Positions 49,920 to 62,039 of a stretch of DNA of 64,000 bases are shown in pieces. A model generated the notes under the pieces. That model made no database searches, was not told the origin of the DNA, and worked only from the letters and a program-made list of their open reading frames with translations. The position numbers and the translations under genes are program-made. Source of the DNA: Heliocidaris erythrogramma (Eukaryota; Echinodermata; Echinoidea; Camarodonta; Echinometridae); contig CM046873.1 of assembly GCA_025617745.1 (NCBI GenBank), positions 25,341,547 through 25,405,546 on the forward strand. The letters run 5' to 3'. Each line of letters opens with the position of its first letter. Within the stretch, counting starts at the first letter, position 1.

Positions 49920-50804
49920 TATAGCACGATTAGTATGATTTCACTGGTTTTTAAATTAAGATTGCGCTGAACAAGAAAAAAAAAATCCTGATCCTCATCA
50001 TTTATTCTGAAAATACTTATAGGAGTTATCTCATTTGTACTTTTCAATTAGTTATTCCTTCGTTCTTGTTATAAAATACAATAAAGAAAGATAACTTAAA
50101 TTTAAAAGGCAATGTATATTCACCTTGCAGAAGGAACAAAAAGGACAAATCCATCATGTTAACGCTTGAATATTGAATGACGAAAAAGGGTAGTCCCTGT
50201 CAATTTCCTATAAATCTCATTCAAGTTTAATGTTCTCTAGGTTCCTTAAAACGGAAGCCTGTTGTATGACATAAAGTAAAATGGAAGACGTATTTTTCCG
50301 GTTAGAAATGTCCGGTAAAACGCCCGATTTAGAATGTGGGGCTTTGACCGGGATTTTATTGTGTTAAATCCTCCACTTGCATTGAATAGCGGATGAATGT
50401 CAAATTGCCCTGGCATTTTAAACGGCATGTATGATTGGGGTACATGCGTACTTATCACTGGTAAGTACTAGTTGTGTACACACTCTTCTCTTGTGTAACG
50501 ACGCATGAATTGGGTGTGACGTACCCAGCAGCAGATGAAATAGTCAAGTGGATTCATTTCCAAATTAATTCTCATGTCTGATAATGCGATTATATTTCAA
50601 GTGCTTTCCATAATTGTTCCTAGTCTTTTCCAAAGAGGTTTATGGGTCTTTTATCTTTTCAGAGCCATGCATGAAACGCAGCGAGATGTATTTTCGAATT
50701 AGATTTTTTTTAAACGGCAAACGACTGGACTGAGAGTGATTCAATGTAAGATTTGGAGCATGTGGAATTACAAACACTTTAATCCACTTGTCCGTTGGTA
50801 ACCT
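49920..50804. other. Non-coding stretch, nothing recognised
   Basis: No gene or paired-end repeat was recognised. Confidence 0.5.
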
Positions 50805-51690
50805 ACCTTTCGCAGATAAAAGCAACTCTCGGTTAATGTTAAATATATCTTTCTTGTATTCCAATGAGGTGCCAAAAATAGGTATTTCAAAGGCACGGCT
50901 TCGGAAACATGTTTGAATAATTGCGAAGATAACTTTTGATTAATTTGGAATTAAACCACCTACTACAGAAAATCTCATGAGAATCTCGAGGAGACAAGAA
51001 ACAGAATAGCCGTGCCTCAATTTACATTAATTGCATTGTCAATCTTACTCCTTAATTCTTTTCAAGGCTTAAAAAAAGAGTATTAACGTTTTTATATGGG
51101 TTTCGGAATTGAAGGAATTGCATCTTGTCATGTATATAAAAAAAACACCTTAAATAGAAATATATGCTTAACAAAGTCTATAATCAGGATTATTGAAAAT
51201 ATATTAGTGATCTATAAGACCAAGAGTATGATTGTTTCAAAATCTTTTTGACCTTTCGCAGATAAAAGCAACTCTCGGTTAATGTTAAATATATCTTTCT
51301 TGTATTCCAATGAGGTGCCAAAATAGGTATTTCAAAGGCACGGCTTCGGAAACATGTTTGAATAATTGCGAAGATAACTTTTGATTAATTTAGAATTAAA
51401 CCACCTACTACAGAAAATCTCATGAGAATCTCGAGGAGACAAGAAACAGAATAGCCGTGCCTCAATTTACATTAATTGCATTGTCAATCTTACTCCTTAA
51501 TTCTTTTCAAGGCTTAAAAAAAGAGTATTAACGTTTTTACATGGGTTTCGGAATTGAAGGAATTGCATCTTGTCATGTATATAAAAAAAAACACCTTAAA
51601 TAGAAATATATGCTTAACAAAGTCTATAATCAGGATTATTGAAAATATATTAGTGATCTATAAGACCAAGAGTATGATTGTTTCAAAATC
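50805..51690 (+). repeat. 446-bp tandem duplication
   Basis: The stretch at 50805-51244 (ACCTTTCGCAGATAAAAGCA to TGTTTCAAAATC) is repeated at 51251-51690 at a constant offset of 446 bp. It has only a few substitutions and single-base length changes in A runs. The near identity implies a recent event. No coding content or transposon ends are visible. Confidence 0.95.
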
Positions 51691-52074
51691 ATATAAGAGA
51701 GGTTTAAAAAATGCATAGAATAGATTCCCCATCTTTAATTATTTTTCTCCTTTTGCATGAAATTAGCATATTTATTCAACAATTGATCGATATAAAAAAA
51801 ACATTTTAAAGAAAGGTTGGTGTAGATAGCTTCACCACCAACATATTACCTTATTCCTCTCAATCATTATCTTTAACTTGCGAATTAAACTCGAGAAAAA
51901 TAACACAAGAATCTTCTTTGTGGTAATTAATATGTAAACTAATTTTCAGGCAATTCCTTTGAAAATTTGATATCATCTTTTTGTGATTAGCAGCTTTCTT
52001 CTGCTGACATGCTTAAGATTCCTCAGGCTATTTTTGTGTTTTGATAATTTACCTGTAAAAAAATATATTATTAC
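51691..52074. other. Non-coding stretch, nothing recognised
   Basis: This is AT-rich sequence with no supported gene. Confidence 0.5.
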
Positions 52075-52230
52075 CCCAGCTTTCGCCATGATAAGGCACT
52101 CAAGAATTCAAGGGAATTCTTCCTACCGGGTACCCATTTACTAGACCAGTGTGGGAAATGTAGATTGATATCTTGCCAAAGCACATTAGTGCCGTGGCAG
52201 GGAATCAAGCCCCGTACCTAGTATCTTTTT
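52075..52230. repeat. SINE-like dispersed repeat fragment
   Basis: The phrases TACCGGGTACCCATTTACTA, GTGTGGGAAATGTAGATTGA, CTTGCCAAAGCACATTAGTG and CCGTGGCAGGGAATCAAGCC occur in an order I recall as common in echinoderm and other invertebrate deuterostome genomes, ending in a degenerate tRNA B-box. The identification is from memory. The intron tails at 33.2 and 40.0 kb share the CCAAAG...CTAG(C/T)GC...GGTTCGAA layout. Confidence 0.4.
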
Positions 52231-52539
52231 AAAGAATGTCGAAAGGACCATGTTGGAAAGATTCGGGCAAAGTAATCTACGTACAGTCAGCTGAAAGAGA
52301 AAATCGCTTCTTTATTCGTTTTGTTTTGTGAGTGCGTTTCGTTAAGCGCACAAGGCAGGGGAATACCAGAATTAACAATATATTTCATATTTCGTACTTT
52401 TCATTTTTAATCCGAGCCTTCTTATGATGATCTTAATCGGCTTCTGGGGACTGGTTGTGTGAGTTATGTGGGCCAGGGTTCATGCGTCCTGTTTCGTGAT
52501 GATGCAATGTTAGCCTGGTGAAGAGAAAGTGTCTCCGGC

Positions 52540-52850
52540 AAGCGTGACGTCACGTGGTAGGTTCTCACCAACAATCAATGATTCCGAGCGATTTCAGACT
52601 CGCGGAGATCACAGGTCGTCCCAAAATACCCACAATGCCTAGGGTGAGTTGCCGTCGACAGTCATTGGATGTCGATTTTGACCCAGGGGAGTGTTCCAGC
52701 CAGAACCGTCTAACGTCATCTCGGCACACAACGAGGATAACACCCGTGCACAAACATGTTGCTCGTTTTGGGATCCCAAAGCGAAGGACGCGGGGCAAAA
52801 TCCATTTAAATAATGAGCCTGGCGATTTACTGCGAAGTTCCTAGGCTTCA
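52540..52850 (+). promoter_or_regulatory. Candidate promoter or first-exon region
   Basis: An overlapping CRE and E-box (TGACGTCA at 52545-52552, CACGTG at 52551-52556) starts a CpG-richer stretch. About 80 bp later TACCCACAATGCCTAGG ends at a GTGAGT splice donor (52644), so ATG-CCT-AGG could be a minimal first coding exon. Open frames run through on both strands without recognisable domains. This is composition- and motif-based only. Confidence 0.25.
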
Positions 52851-54299
52851 TCAAGAATCTTGATGTGGTTTTAAAAGAAAACTGTAGAAGCTTGTGTGGA
52901 ATGTTTCGAAAGTTTTTCCGCGAGTTTTCTTTTAACTGCTTAGCAAAATCTAACGTGGTCTCATGTTTGTGATAAGTTTCATCTATATTTGTTGGCATAC
53001 TGGTTTCTGTTTCTTTTGGTATTATACGTCATTTGTATTTCTTACAGGAAGTTCTTAAATTGATGTATCAGGATTTATTTGACGAAAAATAGGTAGAGAT
53101 CATTGGACTTCATATATCCACTAGGGTCCTATACACATGCTATAATGAATAATAAAATGGGATGACGTGCCTGAAGAAAAAAGTAAATCAACTGGTAAAC
53201 ATATATACATTCTATATTGAGATTTCAACAATGTTCACCATGTCTGGAGTCAAGCCTAAGGCTACATGATTATGGTTGTGTTGAATTTCCAATACATATA
53301 TAATGACCGGAAAGTATATTTTCCATAACTGCATCTTCAAATAGTCCACTGTTAGCCATTAATCTCTGAAATTATCACAAGACAGGAGAGGTAAGGTTCA
53401 TTCCAATTATTCACGAGATAAAGGCATAGGTTAAGGATATCATAATTTGCCTCCCAACGATTACGCTTATCAGCCTTCAAAGTTATCGAAGTGATGTTGT
53501 TATCGCTTGATTTATGATAGTTTCGTTGATGGAAAGAAGATAATTTTTTAAATTACAGTTACCATACATTTTTGTTTTCTTATAATTTATACAGTTTACA
53601 GCTCATACTTCATGAGTATTGAGATTTTTTAAAATTTAAAATCACCGTTTTGGAAGTATCAATAAGGGAAGTTCTTAACATAATACACGGAAAGTTACTT
53701 GCGGTCATCCAGAAATGCTGAAGTTTGGTTATCGGTCAAGTATTTCGCGTTGACCGAAGGAAATGTCAAGGGGGACACCACTTTACTTCATGAACTATTT
53801 TCGTCACGCGCGTTTAGGGAAAATGAATTGTATCTCGACTGCCTTATTGGAGGGCCTGTTTATCGAAGCTTGCTTCCGATGTAAGGGCCCTGTTGTACAA
53901 AGCGTTACGATCAATCGCAAATAAATGTATCGATGTCGATCTAGTGCGGCCGATTATGGTTAGTGTAAAAGAGGCATTTCTCTTTAAAGAATTACCGTGA
54001 CGTTGATAATACGAAGGTAATTCTGACGTCTTGCGACAGTTTATAGATTTCAAATATTTCAATTTTTATAGATGTGATAATAAAGAATCCCTTCCTTGTA
54101 TGAAAATAAGTTACAATAATGATGATTTTACATGTTCCATATGGAGTCAAACCATGTTTTACATTATTGAAGCAAAAAAATGAAATATATGATATTTCAT
54201 ATAATAAAATACATAAGGAAAAGTGAGTGCATGACATCATCTGTTCACTCATTTGCATACCGCCCATGCTACGCATATCACTGTTTCATGAAATAATGC
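52851..54299. other. Non-coding stretch with one MITE-like half
   Basis: A phrase GGGCCCTGTTGTACAAAGCG then TTACGATCAATCGCAA at 53886-53921 resembles one end of a GGGCCC-type inverted-repeat element, but no matching right end was found. No gene is supported. Confidence 0.4.
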
Positions 54300-54427
54300 A
54301 AAACTTCAAAATGCCATAACTTTCTTATTTTACATCCGATTTCAGTGAATTTTTTACTGTTATGCTTGTTTCATTTTACTCTGTTGATTCAAATCAACTT
54401 GATATTAGGGTGGACTTGGCCTTTAAG
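54300..54427. mobile_element. Partial MITE, GGGGAAGTCCACC family, copy 4
   Basis: Only the right part of the family remains: CATAACTTTCTTATTTTACA, TCCGATTT, then CAACTTGATATTAGGGTGGA and CTTGGCCTTTAAG. These match the right halves of the copies at 33.1, 39.9 and 46.3 kb. The left end is missing. Confidence 0.6.
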
Positions 54428-54690
54428 CATTATCATGAATACAAGAGAAGAATGCAATAAAAAAAAATCCTGGACGTAGATTGTACATAAGCAGAGGATT
54501 AACATAATTCATGGTGGGAAAATTCTAGGTAATACAAAAAAGACTTCTTGCAAGGAACAATCGAGAAAGGAAAGAACTTTTTACAAAACTCTATCAAAGG
54601 CCATTTGCCTTAATGACAAACGTCACAGTCGTTTTTATATACAGGGTGATCCACGGCATGGTAGGGGTTAAATATCCCGCCCAAATGTTG

Positions 54691-54740
54691 GCCCACCCCA
54701 CCCCACCCCACCCCACCCCAGCCAACCCCAGCCAACAAGT
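54691..54740. repeat. (CCCCA)n pentanucleotide repeat
   Basis: Tandem CCCCA units are followed by two GCCAACCCCA-type variants. This is a simple repeat that opens a glycine/tryptophan-rich artefactual frame on the other strand. Confidence 0.85.
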
Positions 54741-56407
54741 AGAAGAAGAAAAATAAATAATTGGAAGTAAAATGGGGGAAAAATGATTTAGGACACACCA
54801 CGAAGCATCTGAATTTTAAACCTAAACTTACATATTATTTTTATTAAGTATATGAGAAGGAATTTGTCGGTATTTATTTCATAACACATTGTTCATTATT
54901 ATATCCAACTGAAGCATGTTATGTCGCTACTACACTATTACCACGATATATAAGATGAAGTATTTAATACGTTCACGATCCAATATGTTGCACTATGTTA
55001 TACACCATAGATTTGGAAATTGGATGATATTCAAACGAAATATCTTGATGCTGCTCGAGAAGATTTTGTAGAAAAACAACGCATAAAATTAGCTACATCG
55101 GGAGAGTGACATATATGCAAATTCCATTAGGAGCACAATACATTTGACTTTTTTCTTTTGTTCCCCAAACGGATACTTATACCTCTAACTATCATACAAA
55201 AGCAATAGGATGATAAGCAGACAGCAATAATTTATATCCTACATATTACCCATATTATCATAAAGCATACAATGATATATTAATCACAGCGAAAGATGGC
55301 GCCAAACAGAATTATCATTTATAACCCATTAATTACTACTATCCAACACTTCAGAGGAGCAGAAAATCCTCTTGGAATATAATTTTCCCGTCCTAAATGA
55401 AAAAGCAGGCCCCCCCCCCCCCCCAATCCGTTGTTGGTGACCTATTCAGTTTTGTTAAAAATCTTTTCTTGTAGTTTGGATTATTTTAATGTCTTATTTC
55501 ATTTTGATTCATGTTTAGTATATTATGAAATGTGAAATGAATTCAAACTACATCAGTATCTTTGTTTTCACTAGCCCTATTTTAAATAATAATTGAGGAT
55601 GAGGGAATCCTTTCGCACGTCAACTAAAAATGGCCTATGTAAAGTGATAATATCATCCATGTCATCTTTGCTTTCCACAATTACCATATCTAAATACATG
55701 TACTTAAAATCTATTTTAAGTGAATGTAAACGCTTTACACCAATAATAACTATTTACTGTTAACACCCAGTACATTACATTAAACATGCATTTACGACAC
55801 ACCTGGCCAGGCTTTAACATCGCAATAACATGTTCCAAATCGAGGTTGTAAAACATTTTATGTATTCTTAGGAAATTGTAATGCTTCTAAATCACTGCAG
55901 GGATTCTCACCGTGTCATAATACCCTAAATGGTTGGCATATGTAAGTGGTGGGTTATCCTTTATCCTTTATCCTTAATGGCCAATTCTGCTCACATTCTG
56001 CCCCCCGATTCATAAAATGGAGAAAAGGAGCACCCTTTCAAAGCTATTGTTTGGGGGAAACTATACGTGTCCCGTACTATTAACGCAAAATTTTGCAAGT
56101 TCAAACTTTTCCACGGGAAATGCCAATGCTGTTTATTAATGTCCTTTCAAACTAATAGGTAACTATTAAAAGTATGTGTTCTGAATTAATTATTGATGAA
56201 CACAGGTTTTAGGACCTTGATATGCCAAAGATTTATAAATTAGTTAAAATTAAGACCAGTGTTTTTCATGAGTATTATTTTAAGAAAAATGTCAGTAAAC
56301 TTATTCCTGATATTTTCAGTCTGATATTAGTTACAACTTTCGAGTTGATATCAATCTAGAGTGTCAAGACCAAAAAGTGTCAAGTTACGTTTTTCTCAGC
56401 ATCTCGA
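54741..56407. other. Non-coding stretch, no supported gene
   Basis: C15 at 55410-55424 is followed by AATCCG, as at 37530 and 44414. A triple TTATCC unit lies at about 55956-55974. No exon is recognised. Confidence 0.5.
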
Positions 56408-56630
56408 ATAGACCGCTTCTGTAATGTATACAAATTTATGCACTTATATTCTCTGAGCACCTAGTGACGAGCTATTCCATGAACCTGCTTTTTACAAATG
56501 AGCCTCAGTGCTTGGAATCCAGTTTGCATACATTATCTGTTGCTATGTCCGGCAAGCTTTCAGGTTGTCAAGAACAACCTTTGTTTGAAAGGTATGCATA
56601 AAATTCGCATACATTACCGAAGCGGTCTAT
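56408..56630. mobile_element. MITE, GACCGCTTCTGTAATGTAT family, copy 2
   Basis: Terminal inverted repeats of about 35 bp begin ATAGACCGCTTCTGTAATGT and end TACCGAAGCGGTCTAT. The interior matches 17235-17432 but has about 20 extra bases (CAGGTTGTCAAGAACAACC) that themselves form a small hairpin. It is about 223 bp. Confidence 0.9.
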
Positions 56631-58804
56631 TTATATAAACGACGTGTAAGAAGTCTCTAAGGTTATTTATCCCTTGCAAGACTGATTTTTTTTTTAATTA
56701 AAAAAACTGCATATTCACGTTTATTAGCACTTCATCCTACTCAACTGATACACTATTATCAAAACATGACACGTAGCTATGGTAACTAAATATGATCATA
56801 TCAACAGTCGGTGAAATAACCTCTCAAACTGTGCCAACCCCATTCAGAATTACAAGGGATTGTCAATATTTGTTAATACCTACTTGTGAGTGTGTACCCA
56901 AAATTTATAAAAAGAAGAATTAATATTTGCCATGTGTTATCCCGGGACGGCAACGTTCAAAGATTACAGATATTGTTGAGCTAGTTACATTTCTTTCTGG
57001 AGAGGGACAATACAAACCTTTGACGCCCATATTTTGACCTAAATTTCATTTATTGGGGACTTAATTCAATCTTCAGATTATCATACTCCAACCTATGGTA
57101 AAATCAAGAAGACTATTAGAAAGTCATAATTAAAATATGACGACTTTTTGTGATGCATTTTCTTAATGACTATATTTCTTTTTACACAAAATATCTAAGG
57201 ATGGATTGTTATTCTTAGCTATTGATAAAAGAATAAAAATAATATGTCTATATTGGGTGCATTCTAAATATATTTTTATGAACATAATTCGAGATAATTT
57301 GTTTCAATCCATTTATTCGTTTACCCAGCATAACCTTTAAAATGTGCTACACTTTTCCAGGGTGACCCTCTATAACCAAATGGGGCATTCTGTCAGAAGA
57401 TTCTACGAAATACTACGAATAATGAAAGTTTGTTTTGGAGCTAGTACTCATTAAGTCTTCAGTTCCATTCACTAAGTAGTCACTTCGAGTGATTCAGTAT
57501 TTTAAGGTTAAATAAATGCAGAAATGGCATATGTCGTACAATAATACTTTCCCTCATTTCATCTACATCACACGCATAACAGAAAAAAAAAACACTCGAT
57601 GAAACAGTTGATTATTTCATTTCAGATATCACTGTATGCTGGCCATGAGACATTGTTCAATCAGAACAGCCCAAGGAAATGATCATGAATAAAAAATTAG
57701 CTGTCAGGCAATAGGGAAGGAGAACAGAAACCCCCATATATTAACTGGAGAATATGTGTATTATGCATTACTAAACATACACTTATGTAAATTCTTAAGA
57801 ATGATCTGATAATAATCGTGTTTGTCCCGCATCAACATATGTTTCGCTCATGTTGTTGTCGGTTGGTTTTAGTGGCAACCAGTCAAATCCTGACTGTTAT
57901 TGCCAGTTACTGTTACAATTAATTGTCCACATTTCTTTTTTTACTAAAAGTGTGAGATAACTGATATGTGTAACGATATGTTGTATGTGTTGCATGTGTA
58001 ACGACCATGCAACTTGAAGCAGAACATGTGCAATGTGTTCGTTGATATTCACCGTTTTTACGGAGAGCAAGTACAATAAGCCGTGTCATATGGTATTGCC
58101 AAAATATGCTTTCAAGTATATCATGTATATAGTGAGGAGTCCGAATTCAAGACGCGGGTATTTTCTACGGATTAACATGATAATGCGATTAGGATGTCTT
58201 CTTTGCATTTCTTTACACATAGGCCTACTTGAAGGGAAAGACCCCCGTGGTCAATCGTGTGAAACAGATACTGGATTTTTTTCATTTGAGTATATGAAGA
58301 CCCCCCCCCCCCCCCCCCCGCGCAAAAACAGAGAGCGATTGCAGATGAGGGATTACAGAATGTAAAAATCGGTTGTCAAGTAGCATTTCGTCCAATGCTT
58401 TAAACAAAATTTGTTCACAGCTTAAAACCTTGCTTTTGACATATTTGTAGGATTGTAAAATGGTGCCTGTATTTGTAAAATTAAAAAGGCTTTTGAGAGG
58501 CAAAATCTGCGTAGGATTTAACAGTGTCTAGCAATTAATTGACTGTGTTTAAGTCAAATTCTGCCCAAGACCTATCTTTGTCAATTAAGATATCTTTATT
58601 TCTCCCCCCCCCCCCCCTCTCTCTCTCTTTCTCCGTGTCTCCCTACAGACATTTATCGACCCTGCTTTCATTCATTTTTGAATAGATCGTTTTCTTCATT
58701 GACCACATCAAGCTCAACAAAGCTTCTAATAATGATAACTTATATAATTAAAACTTCTTCTTAGTGGTACCGTGGCCACATAACACTTTCTCTTTATACT
58801 GCTG

Positions 58805-58839
<35 letters not shown>

Positions 58840-59720
58840 GAACATGCAACTAAACATATATAGAACAATGCATATACAATCAATGCGCATTGTCACAATC
58901 AGCAAACGAAGGACAAAGAAGGAGTGGAAACGCAAGCTCGACGTAGGTCATCGGGATTATGAGATAAAAGAACTATCACACTGTACAGACAAAACTTCTA
59001 TTAGTTGATTTGCGACCAACGGATTGATGTGTTAAGTACTTTTATTGAATTTCAAGCAATTCAGACAATGTAGAAATCGTAATAGAAGATAATAACAGGA
59101 TGACTGTTTGAATGGCAAAAGGAGATCTGGTGCTCGTAAGTATGTATACGTGCACTATATAAAATAAATCAATGAAGGCTTGTTGCATAACATCACAACC
59201 TATCCCGGCGGAGTAACGCTATACACAGATACAGGACCCATTACCTTTCCTACCCCGGCTCATACTAGTGGGATACGGATACCAATCTATGTAACTTTAT
59301 TACCGTAGGTCTGAAAGTGAAGTGATGATTGAATTTGACTAAAACCCATCTGTATTCATAGCATTTATAGTAAATCTTCTCTCATTAAAAGAAGATTTTA
59401 CTGATTTTTTTTCTCCAATAACGAGTGAAACACATACGCTTTATGATTCAACAATAAAAATCCAAACCTCTTACGTTGATATATTCAATTTCAATATCTT
59501 TGAAATTGCTCAAAATCAAAGGCTTAGCTCTACGAAACTTGAACCCAAATTAACTGCAGTAAATAGTTTTTGTAATGTCTACGAAATAATGTCCCCTTGC
59601 TCCTTTACACTGATTCTTCCTCAGAAAAGTGATTCATTAAGTCCTCCCGTATCTGCCATTTCAACATAGTGGCGAAAGTAGTTTATCGTTTAGTTTAGAC
59701 AATATTTATAAAAAATTGTC
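56631..59720. other. Non-coding stretch, no supported gene
   Basis: C19 at 58301-58319, C14 followed by a CT run at 58604-58627, and a TA microsatellite at 58808-58836. A 110-codon frame at about 58.03-58.37 kb crosses the C tract and has no known motif. Confidence 0.5.
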
Positions 59721-59902
59721 TTATGGGGTGTTACAAGAAAGTTGCGATTGATTGCAAATTGCAACTGATCGGTACTGACCAATCAAAATCATTGTTGCAA
59801 GCGCATCTTCTTGAATGGGCAGACCCTGAACCATTCAGAATGGTTGTTCTAATTTGCTTTACAATTTGCAGTTGATTGCAACTTTCTTGCAACACCCCAT
59901 TA
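59721..59902. mobile_element. MITE, TGGGGTGTTGCAAGAAAGTT ends
   Basis: The left end, TATGGGGTGTTACAAGAAAG, and the right end, the inverted CTTTCTTGCAACACCCCATT, extend into about 40 bp of inverted similarity including TTGCAATCAACTGCAAATTG-like sequence. It is about 182 bp and non-coding. Only one copy is in the window. Confidence 0.8.
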
Positions 59903-60270
59903 GAATTGTAGAAAAAAATACTCCTGAAGTATTCATGAAAAATAGTGAATATTTCAATAGTAAGGATTAGAGTTATGTCGATTTTATAGTATATACCAAT
60001 TTTATTCGTATACGAATAACGATGAAATAGAATATATCATCAAAACTCAAGCAGTAATTTCTAATGAATACTTTACCCCTTGCCACCACCATCTGCATAA
60101 CCTTCCCTTTCATTCGCTATTCGACTGATTAAAATTTATTTCGAAAGTTTAAAAATACCTGAAATATTAATACATTTTCCATCAAGTAAAAGGGTAGCAT
60201 GTCTACAATAATCTAAACCACTTTATCAGTGTACACCTTTCGTCTTATCAATGTTCAATATCAAATATCT

Positions 60271-60409
60271 AGGGAGCGTTTTATCAAGTGTTTTGTCAGT
60301 GATTTTTACCGACAAATTTGCTCTCAGCCAATCAGATGCAAGGATTTCAGTAGCTTATAACAGTTGTCGGTAAAAATCACTGACAAAACACTTGATGAAA
60401 CGCTCCCCA
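60271..60409 (+). mobile_element. Foldback MITE, CAAGTGTTTTGTCAGTG ends, copy 2
   Basis: The left end is GGGAGCGTTTTATCAAGTGT and the right end is ACACTTGATGAAACGCTCCC. Inner arms TCAGTGATTTTTACCGACAA pair with TTGTCGGTAAAAATCACTGA. The core, CTCAGCCAATCAGATGCAAG, is shared with three other elements. It is about 139 bp, and the same subfamily as 19211-19343 in inverted orientation. Confidence 0.9.
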
Positions 60410-61184
60410 GAAATACCTTGACGCAGTGTATGTCTGTCTCTGTACGCTCACCCTTGCCACCATCTACATAATCTTCCTTTTCATTCTCTATTCGACTGAT
60501 TTTCAAGTGTATTTTCGAAAAAAATAACCGAAATAATAATAGATTTTTCATCGAGTAAAAAGCTAACATGTCTAGAATAATCTAACCCATTTAACAGTGT
60601 ACATCTTTCCAGCTATCAGTATCAGTGTTCAAGTCTGTCTGTATAGGCATAAAGCGAAGAAAAAGAACACGAATAATAGCATTTAGTAAAAGGGCAGTCT
60701 CACTTCGCATTTTTGAGTCTACCAGACATAGGCGTACTGAAAAACAGTATGATATTGCCGATGAAAAAAGACAGACTATATTTGTTTAATTCCCCCCTCC
60801 CCCCCCCCAAAAAAAAAAACAACAACAAACAAAAACGGAACAAAAACCAAAAAAAGATTATCAGTTGTTCAAATCCGAACAGTGTACTTATTTCCAACAT
60901 GATCCAGATTTAAGCCAATGGAACAGGCGTCATAAAATCTTGAAAATGACTTATAACAATATTTACTTGGTCTCTATGAAATAGGTAGAACTCATAAAAA
61001 AATCGCAACTGTAATCTACACTATACGTTAGGAAATCTATTATTAGAAGTAGAGAAGTTATTAGTTTATAGAGAATCAAACTTTGTGAATATAATAATAT
61101 GGAATATCATACCCGAAGGTCCTCAATTTGTTTATGTGTTCCAACCAACGGATCCAAAATCACAAAAGATATCCAATGAAATAT
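60410..61184. other. Non-coding stretch, small local repeat
   Basis: Phrases at 60445-60600 (CACCCTTGCCACCATCTACATA, TTTTCATTCTCTATTCGACTGA-like) repeat sequence at about 60076-60230 in direct orientation on the other side of the MITE, suggesting an old local duplication. C10-A11 lies at 60799-60819. No gene is supported. Confidence 0.5.
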
Positions 61185-61529
61185 TTATCCTGATATGTCA
61201 ATTTTCTCAGCACTGACGTACACGCATGAAAGGGTATTCCACAAGTTGTCCGAAATAGAAGAAGATGACACATCCCAAGGTTTGGCCGTGCGCTTTCGGG
61301 AATGAAAGGCACCGAGTACGGACCTGTCACTGCTAAGGATCTTCAGAGCCTTGACATTCTTACACGTGGTGCAGCAGAGATTCCCGTGGCCAAACCACAA
61401 AAAGTACTTTCCTTTTCGAAAGTTTCCCTTCCTGGCTGAGGTATGTCTGCGACAACAAAGCGGAAAGCGATCACACGAAAGTGAAAATGTCACCCCCCAG
61501 CAAACAGCGAAAAGACAACCTCTCAACAT
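61185..61529 (-). other. Unrecognised coding-like frame
   Basis: A 114-codon minus-strand frame lies in a patch with higher G+C than the surroundings. It contains SARKGNFRKGKYFLWFGHGN and CCTTCKNVKALKILSSDRSV, with several cysteines. A competing plus-strand frame of 95 codons overlaps it. No domain is recognised. It could be an exon or chance. Confidence 0.2.
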
Positions 61530-61883
61530 TTACATCACTTCAAGGGACTGTGTTAATAGTCCTCCTTATATCCAACCGCTATATACGTGTCAACCTATTC
61601 AGACTCTGATCATGCTGATGGTGTTGCTTTCATGCTAAGCCTCCAAGTCTTTCATGACTCCTTGTACGTTTAACAGTTAGCTTTAGAATAAACCAAATCT
61701 CCGATCATCCTTTTTACCATAACAAAAGAGATATAGATTGTTTGCTAAGCCTAACAGGTGTTGTTTGCCTTACTTGCTATGCCGTGAAAATAGGCCTTTC
61801 CTCCAACCTAAGACTGGAGTACAAGTTAGTATCAAACAAATCCTCATCGATACACACTTTCACGGTAATTAAGATCGATCAAT

Positions 61884-62033
61884 TCATTCTGGTGGCGAAC
61901 AAAACTTTAGCTCAAATCCGACGTACTTCTCCCTGGACGACAAGCAGCTATCTAGCTTCACCTCCTTTGACGATCCAATTTGCGGAATGCATTTCTTGCT
62001 CTTCTTAGTGCCTTTCGACATTCCACCAAACAT
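61884..62033 (-). other. Short lysine-rich coding-like frame
   Basis: A 49-residue minus-strand frame starts MFGGMSKGTKKSKK and ends ELKFCSPPE before a TGA stop. The frame continues a few codons upstream before a stop. Composition is more protein-like than most frames here, but no family is recognised. If real, it may belong with 61185-61529 on the same strand. Confidence 0.15.
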
Positions 62034-62039
62034 GCCAAA

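Noticed and set aside
52639-52998. 119-codon minus-strand frame overlapping the candidate promoter
   Set aside because: Competing plus and minus frames of similar length cover the same GC-richer patch, and neither has a recognisable motif.
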